From assembly GCA_026545225.1 (NCBI GenBank), contig CM048849.1:12159541-12223540 (forward strand): 64,000 nt of DNA. Reading direction: 5' to 3'. Positions 58,619 to 64,000 of this stretch are shown here, piece by piece. A program made the translations under genes and the position numbers. The stretch comes from Cornus controversa. Lineage: Eukaryota > Streptophyta > Magnoliopsida > Cornales > Cornaceae. How positions within the stretch are numbered: the first letter of the stretch is position 1; each line of letters opens with the position of its first letter. Under the pieces are notes generated by a model, which was not told the origin of the DNA, did not search any database, and saw only the letters and a program-made list of their open reading frames with translations.

Positions 58619-60126
58619 TGATAGGCGTTGAATGTTACGCATTCTAGCCTCTTAACTTATCTATTTTATTCTCTTAGTGATAGATTATTTTGTGATTTTA
58701 CTTTGTTTTAGTGTTTTCTGTATTTTCAGGGCCTTAATGATTATTTCAGTTAAAACCAAGTTTTTGGGCTTTGAAAGAAGACATCCAAGATGGTGAGATG
58801 AAGCCTACATCAAGGAGATTCACTCAACTATTTATTCCAACTCAAATCAGCCCAAGAAAGAGGTCCAAGAGAATTACAGCTGCTTAAGAAGGTTTCGGGC
58901 CTGAAGCCCAAATCTGCGTTTAATAAAGTCTTAATCCCGTTTTGGAAAACGGACCAGAAGTCTTATTTCTGAGCCTCAAATCGACATTATTTTCGCGTGG
59001 GGTTGAACGAAATTTGATTCTGCACACTTTTGTATTTCACGAAAATTCCGTAAAACGGACTTCTAGTGGGTCAAAAGTCGGGCCGAAGTCAGCAGGAAAA
59101 ACCCACCTGATTAGTGCTGCGGGAAACCCTAATTTATTCCTAATTGGATTAGGACTTTGGTGTATTCTCTTGGGAAATAAAGTGAAGACTTGGAGAGCTA
59201 AGAGGAAAAGGTGGAGAGAATACAGAGAGAGTCTGAGAGGGCTGAAGAGAACAGAAATATATTGCAGAGCCATTGGAGAACGAAGTCATACGCGTAATTC
59301 AGAAAGATGATGTCTTCTTCCTCAACAGTTGAAGCTTCTTCTTCTACCATGAGCGGCTAGTTCATCCACTAGGGTTTTGATGTAGCCCTAACAAAGCATC
59401 AATGGTTTGATTGTTTTAATTATTGGGGACCTTTATATACATGCATAGATTGTGTAATTGTGAGGATTCTTATTATAGAATTGAGCAATAAAAGTCTTGT
59501 AAATTCAATCTCAATGATTTCTTATCTTGTCTTAGATATTTAGTTGTTGTTATTGAACTCAATCCCTCTTGTTTTCTGTGATCATGAGAGAGATTATTAC
59601 ACAATGGTAATCACTGAATATATTGTTATGAGCTTTGATGGATTATGCCTAGAGAAGATGAACCATACTGCACCCTAGATTAGAGTAGTTAGGCAGATGG
59701 CCCATGCCAATCGAAGATAGTCCATGGCTTAGCCTTAATCATATGTTATATTCTTGACGGATGAAGGTGAGCTTGTAGCCACCGACACCACTTATGCATG
59801 ATGTAATTCCCCTATAGTTGATTCAATTAACCATTGATTGTGGAGTTAGTGGTGAAGTCAAACACCCTAGGTTTCTCTCCTATTATCTTCACTATCTTGT
59901 TTACTTTGATTTATTTTATTTTATCTTTTAATTAGTTTAAAAATCAGAATTCTTTTCTTATAAATTTAATTAGAATTAGTTCCGTATTCCAACTCGTCAG
60001 AACATAATCCCTGAGGTACGATACCCATTCATTTCGATAGCCCTATTCTGCAAGGAATTCGTTCTATTGCGAAGTGTGGAAATTTTTTATTGATATACTT
60101 TTTGAGTCACACTCACACACGAATCA
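58619..60126 (+). mobile_element. 5' LTR of element 4
   Basis: 1508 bp, TGATAGGCGTTGAATG...CACGAATCA, the counterpart of 35281-36789. Confidence 0.95.
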
Positions 60127-60131
60127 ATTTT

Positions 60132-60149
60132 TGGCGCCGATACCGGGGA
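60132..60149 (+). promoter_or_regulatory. Primer-binding site of element 4 (Asp tRNA)
   Basis: TGGCGCCG...CCGGGGA, 5 nt inside the LTR; a near match to the perfect Asp-tRNA site of element 3. Confidence 0.85.
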
Positions 60150-60271
60150 TTATCTATTTGATTGATTGGATTTTACAAAATTAGTTTTAATTGGATTTTT
60201 AGTTTAGAAAATTTTTATATTTTATTTTTAATTTTGTTTTTGTTTTCTTTTCAGGTGCTTTCGGTAAATAT

Positions 60272-62107
60272 ATGCAAGGTCGTCGTTCTGTGGCTGATCC
60301 TTTGATACCTCTTGATCCTGAGCCTGAACGTACTCTTAGACAACAGAGGAACAACCCTGTTGATACAATTGTGCAAGAGGAAGAATTAATTGAAGACATG
60401 GCGGAAGAAAGGAATAACAACCTTGTTCCTAATGCTGATGGAGAAAGAGCTAGATTGCTTAGGGACTACTATGTTCCTGAGACATATACCTCGCCAGCAA
60501 GTTTTCAACTGCCCAATGTCACAGCACAGAATTATGAGATCAAGTCCAGCATTATTCAGATGCTACCATCTTATTTTGGGCTGACTCAAGAAGACCCTTA
60601 CAAGCATCTGGATGACTTCATTGAAGTGTGCTCAACTACAAAAATTCACAACTTCTCTGAAGATGCTTTCAGAATGAGACTTTTTCCATTCTCTCTGAAA
60701 GACAAAGCAAAGTATTGGTTCAACTCTCTACCGGCTGGTTCTATCACGACTTAGACTTAGATGCAACATGAGTTTCTCAAGAAGTATTTTCCGATAGGGA
60801 AGACCAATCAGTTCAGACGTGCTATTACTAGTTTCTCCCAACATGAGGGGGAACAATTTTATGAGACATGGGAAAGATTCAAGGACCTTCTTAGGAAGTG
60901 TCCCCATCATCAAGTTCCTAAGTGGCAACTAGTGCAGAGTTTTCATGAAGGGCTCACAGAAGCCAACAGACAGATGGTTGATGCGTCATGTGGAGGTACT
61001 TTCATGTTGAAGAGTGAAGAGGAGGCATGGACCTTATTTGAAAATCTTAGTAACAACTCTCTACAACATGTGTCCTCTACTCGTTCTAGTAGACCTGCCA
61101 CTACGAGGAAGACTGATGGGATTTTTGAGGTTGGTGCTTCAGAAGCTATGCCAACTGATATTGATTTAATTGCACAAAAGGTAGCAGCAATTATGGCTGC
61201 CAATCAAACTCCTTCTGCTTCAAATTCTACATTGCTAGGCCCTTGTGAATTTTGCTCTAGTCCTATGCATAACGTGAGCAATTGTCTTTCAATGGGGCAA
61301 TTTTCTGATATTCAACATGAGCAAGTTCAAGCTACTTTCACTGGACCAATGAATCCTCCACGAGGTAATACTTACAATCCAACATGGAGGAATCATCCTG
61401 GTTTTTCTTACAGTAACCAAGGGGCAGCAATGCAACCATCATATCAACCTAGGACTTTTGTGCCTCAACAGCAATATCAAACACAAAGTCCTATGGCCCA
61501 AAGAATTTCTGCTATTGAAGACAAGCTGACTCTTACCTTGTCTAAATTTGACAAGCTTGATTCTCTCATAGAGACAGTGCAAGCTACTGCAGCAATAGTA
61601 CAATCTACAGTTCAGCTAGTGCACTCACATTCTCAATCCATTGCCAAACTGGAATCTCAGTTTGGACAGCTTGCTACTTCATTGAGTAGAAGAGAAGAAG
61701 GGAAGCTCCCTAGTCAACCAATTGTTAATCCAAGAGGGATGCAAGCTTCCACAAGCAACCCACACCATGAGCAAGTTCAAGCCATTACCACTTTGAGAAG
61801 TGGGAAAATAATTGACAATAAGGTCGGTGAAAAGAAAGAAGAAGAAAAAGTGATCACAAGTCCAAGTGCTGAAATTCCTTATGAGCCCAAGGCTCCTTTC
61901 CCACAACGTTTTCTTGAAGCATCCAAGTTGGGGAAGCAAGGGGACAAGCTGCATGACATGATGGAGGTGTTTCGCCAAGTGAAGATTAATTTGCCACTCC
62001 TTGATGCCATCAAGCAAATTCCTCCTTATGCAAAATTTTTGAAGGACTTGTGCACTCAGAAAAGGCGTTCTAAAAGCCATGTGCCAAAGAAAGTAATGCT
62101 GCCATAA
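60272..62107 (+). pseudogene. Element 4 gag
   Basis: Starts MQGRRSVADPLIPLDPEPER. The gag core has EDPYKHLDDFIEVC and FRMRLFPFSLKDKAKYWF. A Cys-rich CEFCSSPMHNVSNC lies near 61245-61290, a Gln/Pro-rich stretch follows, and the C-terminal part holds a probable coiled coil and LHDMMEVFRQVKINLPLLDA. Nearly the same as element 3 gag. About one break. Confidence 0.92.
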
Positions 62108-62197
62108 CAAGTAAGTTCAATAATTCAGCAGTGTACTCCTCCCAAGTACAAAGATCCTGGTGCTCCAACTATCTCATGCATTATTGGGGAGCACCAT

Positions 62198-63928
62198 GTG
62201 GATAAAGCTCTTCTTGATTTGGGTGCAAGTGTGAATTTGCTACCTTATTCAGTTTACTTACAATTGGGCTTGGGAGAATTGAAGCCTACCTCGGTGGTAT
62301 TACAATTTGCAGACAGATCAACAAAGCAACCCCGAGGAATCATAGAAGATGTGCTCATTAAAGTGGACAAGTTCTACTTTCCTGTTGATTTCATTGTACT
62401 TGACACTGAGCTAGTTCACAATCCGAAGAGGCACATTCCTGTGATCCTTGGTCGACCTTTCTTAGCTACTGTTGATGCTTGCATAAATTGTAGGTCGGGG
62501 ATCATGGATATTTCCTTTGGTAACATGAATGTCAAGCTCAATGTGTTCAATGCTATCCAACACCCCCCAGATCAGAGTGATGTGTTCTGCATGGATGATA
62601 TTGATGAATGTGTGGAGGAATTTATTTCATCCTCTACATCTCGAAACTCCCTGGAGGTATGTAAGTCTATTTATGACTTTGAGAACATTAATGATGAAGG
62701 GTTGTGTGAAGAAGTGCATGCTATGCTAGAAGTGGATGATATTCAGAATACTCCACCATGGAGAATTCCAATTGAGCCACTACCCTTTCTCTCTAGCACT
62801 CCCTTAGTGCCTTCATTAGAGTCCCCTCCAGAATTAGAGTTGAAGCCTTTGCCTGACAAATTGAAGTATGTATTCTTAGGGGCACAGAAAACTCTTCCTG
62901 TTATAATTGCCTCTGATCTGACAGAAATTCAAGAAAATAGCTTAGTAGAGGTTTTATACCAACATCGTGAAGCAATTGGATGGAGTGTTGCTGATCTTAA
63001 GGGCATTGATCCCTCAGTTTGCATGCACAAAATCCATTTGGAAGAAGGATGTAAGCCAACTAGAGAGGCACAGAGGCGATTGAACCCCAACATGAAGGAG
63101 GTGGTAAAGAAAGAGGTTGTCAAGTTACTTGATGCAGGAATCATTTATCCAATTTCTGACAGCACATGGGTGAGTCCGACACAAGTGGTTCCAAAGAAAT
63201 CTGGTCTTACCATTGTCCCTAACTCCATGGGAGAGCTTGTTCCACAACGTACTGCCACAGGTTGGCGTGTTTGCATTGATTACAGAAAGCTCAATTCTAT
63301 GACAAGGAAGGATCACTTCCCTCTTCCATTCATTGATCAAATACTTGAAAGGTTAGCTGGTCAGAGCTATTATTGCTTTCTGGATGGCTACTCTGGTTAT
63401 AACCAAGTAGCTATGGATCCAGAAGATCAAGAGAAGACCACTTTCACTTGTCCCTTTGGTACTTTTGCGTATCGTCGTATGCCTTTTGGATTATGTAATG
63501 CTCCGGCTACATTCCAAAGGTGTATGATGGCCATCTTTTCTGACATGGTGGAAAAATTCTTGGAGGTGTTTATGGATGACTTCTCTGTTTTTGGATCATC
63601 TTTTGAACATTGTTTGAGCAATTTATCACTTGTGCTTCAAAGGTGCCGAGAACGGAATCTGGTACTTAGTTGGGAGAAGAGCCACTTTATGGTGAAAGAA
63701 GGTATTGTATTGGGCCATATTGTTTCAGAGAGGGGCATTGAAGTTGATAAAGCAAAGATCGATCTAATTGCAACTCTGCCTCATCCAACTTCGGTAAGGC
63801 AAGTTCGATCTTTCTTAGGCCATGCCGGTTCTATAGAAGATTCATCAAGGATTTCAGTAAAGTGGCTCGACCATTATGCCATTTGTTATCTAAAGATGTT
63901 CCCTTTATCTTTGATGAAGATTGTGTGA
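62198..63928 (+). pseudogene. Element 4 protease and reverse transcriptase
   Basis: The protease has DLGASVNLLPYSVYLQLG (about 62215) and IPVILGRPFL (about 62440), the Athila form of the aspartic protease with DLGA. A linker follows, then reverse transcriptase: RRLNPNMKEVVKKEVVKLLD, WRVCIDYRKLNSMT, DGYSGYNQVAMDPEDQEKT, FGLCNAPATFQRCM and the catalytic FMDDFSVF (about 63570). RNase H begins near the window edge. Carries a late break; treated as a fossil. Confidence 0.92.
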
Positions 63929-64000
63929 AAACTTTTGAAAAGCTTCGATCTCTGTTATCCTCTGCACCAATTATGCAGTCTCCAAAATGGGCTATACCTT

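Larger units (their letters stand above)
58619..64000 (+). mobile_element. Athila-like Ty3/gypsy element, left part (element 4)
   Basis: A 5' LTR (58619-60126), primer site, gag, protease and reverse transcriptase are seen before the window ends. LTR and gag match element 3 closely, so both are one family in opposite orientations. It is inserted in the partial Tekay-like LTR. Coding parts have about three or four breaks within the window. Confidence 0.93.

Overview
The window reads as nuclear DNA of a flowering plant, most likely a eudicot and perhaps a woody one. It is AT-rich, dominated by nested LTR retrotransposons of plant-only lineages (Athila-like, Tekay/Del-like, Tat/Retand-like, Copia, small TRIM-type elements), and has only one convincing host gene: an uninterrupted 160-codon PR-10/Bet v 1-type gene at 24029-24511 on the minus strand, close in sequence to tree-pollen and fruit allergens.

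Layout. 1-8036: right part of an Athila-like element (pol, a third ORF, long 3' untranslated region, 3' LTR). 8045-8415 and 21920-23590: host flank, split by a Tekay-like LTR (about 8420-21912) that itself holds a complete Tekay-like element (8808-19112, 5-bp target duplication, near-identical 3.47-kb LTRs). 24029-24511: PR-10 gene. 25157-37084: Copia remnant with a second Athila-like element (26996-36789, minus) inserted in it, flanked by a 104-bp direct repeat of Copia sequence. 37244-38415: small TRIM-like element. 38846-49171: another Tekay-like LTR holding a Tat/Retand-like element (39282-48362), which in turn holds a further Tekay-like LTR (about 44700-47957). 49258-49838: hAT transposon remnant. 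51240-54445: second, roughly 90% similar copy of the PR-10 flank, carrying a Helitron-like insertion. 54446-58618: one Tekay-like LTR plus a partial second copy with an organelle-looking 445-bp insert. 58619-64000: left part of a third Athila-like element, same family as the one at 26996-36789 but in the opposite orientation.

The main observations are: (1) a colinear set of conserved non-coding modules (two hairpin plus polypurine modules, a GTGGGGTATAA block and a block of about 200 bp) in the 3' regions of two different Athila-like families; (2) two unrelated retrotransposons inserted at the same nucleotide phase of the same tandem repeat; (3) a 104-bp duplication in place of the usual 5-bp target duplication; (4) a very recently inserted element with a decayed interior; (5) a split duplication of the PR-10 locus that predicts a second PR-10 copy beyond the right edge. 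All sequence comparisons were made by eye, so identities and ages are approximate.
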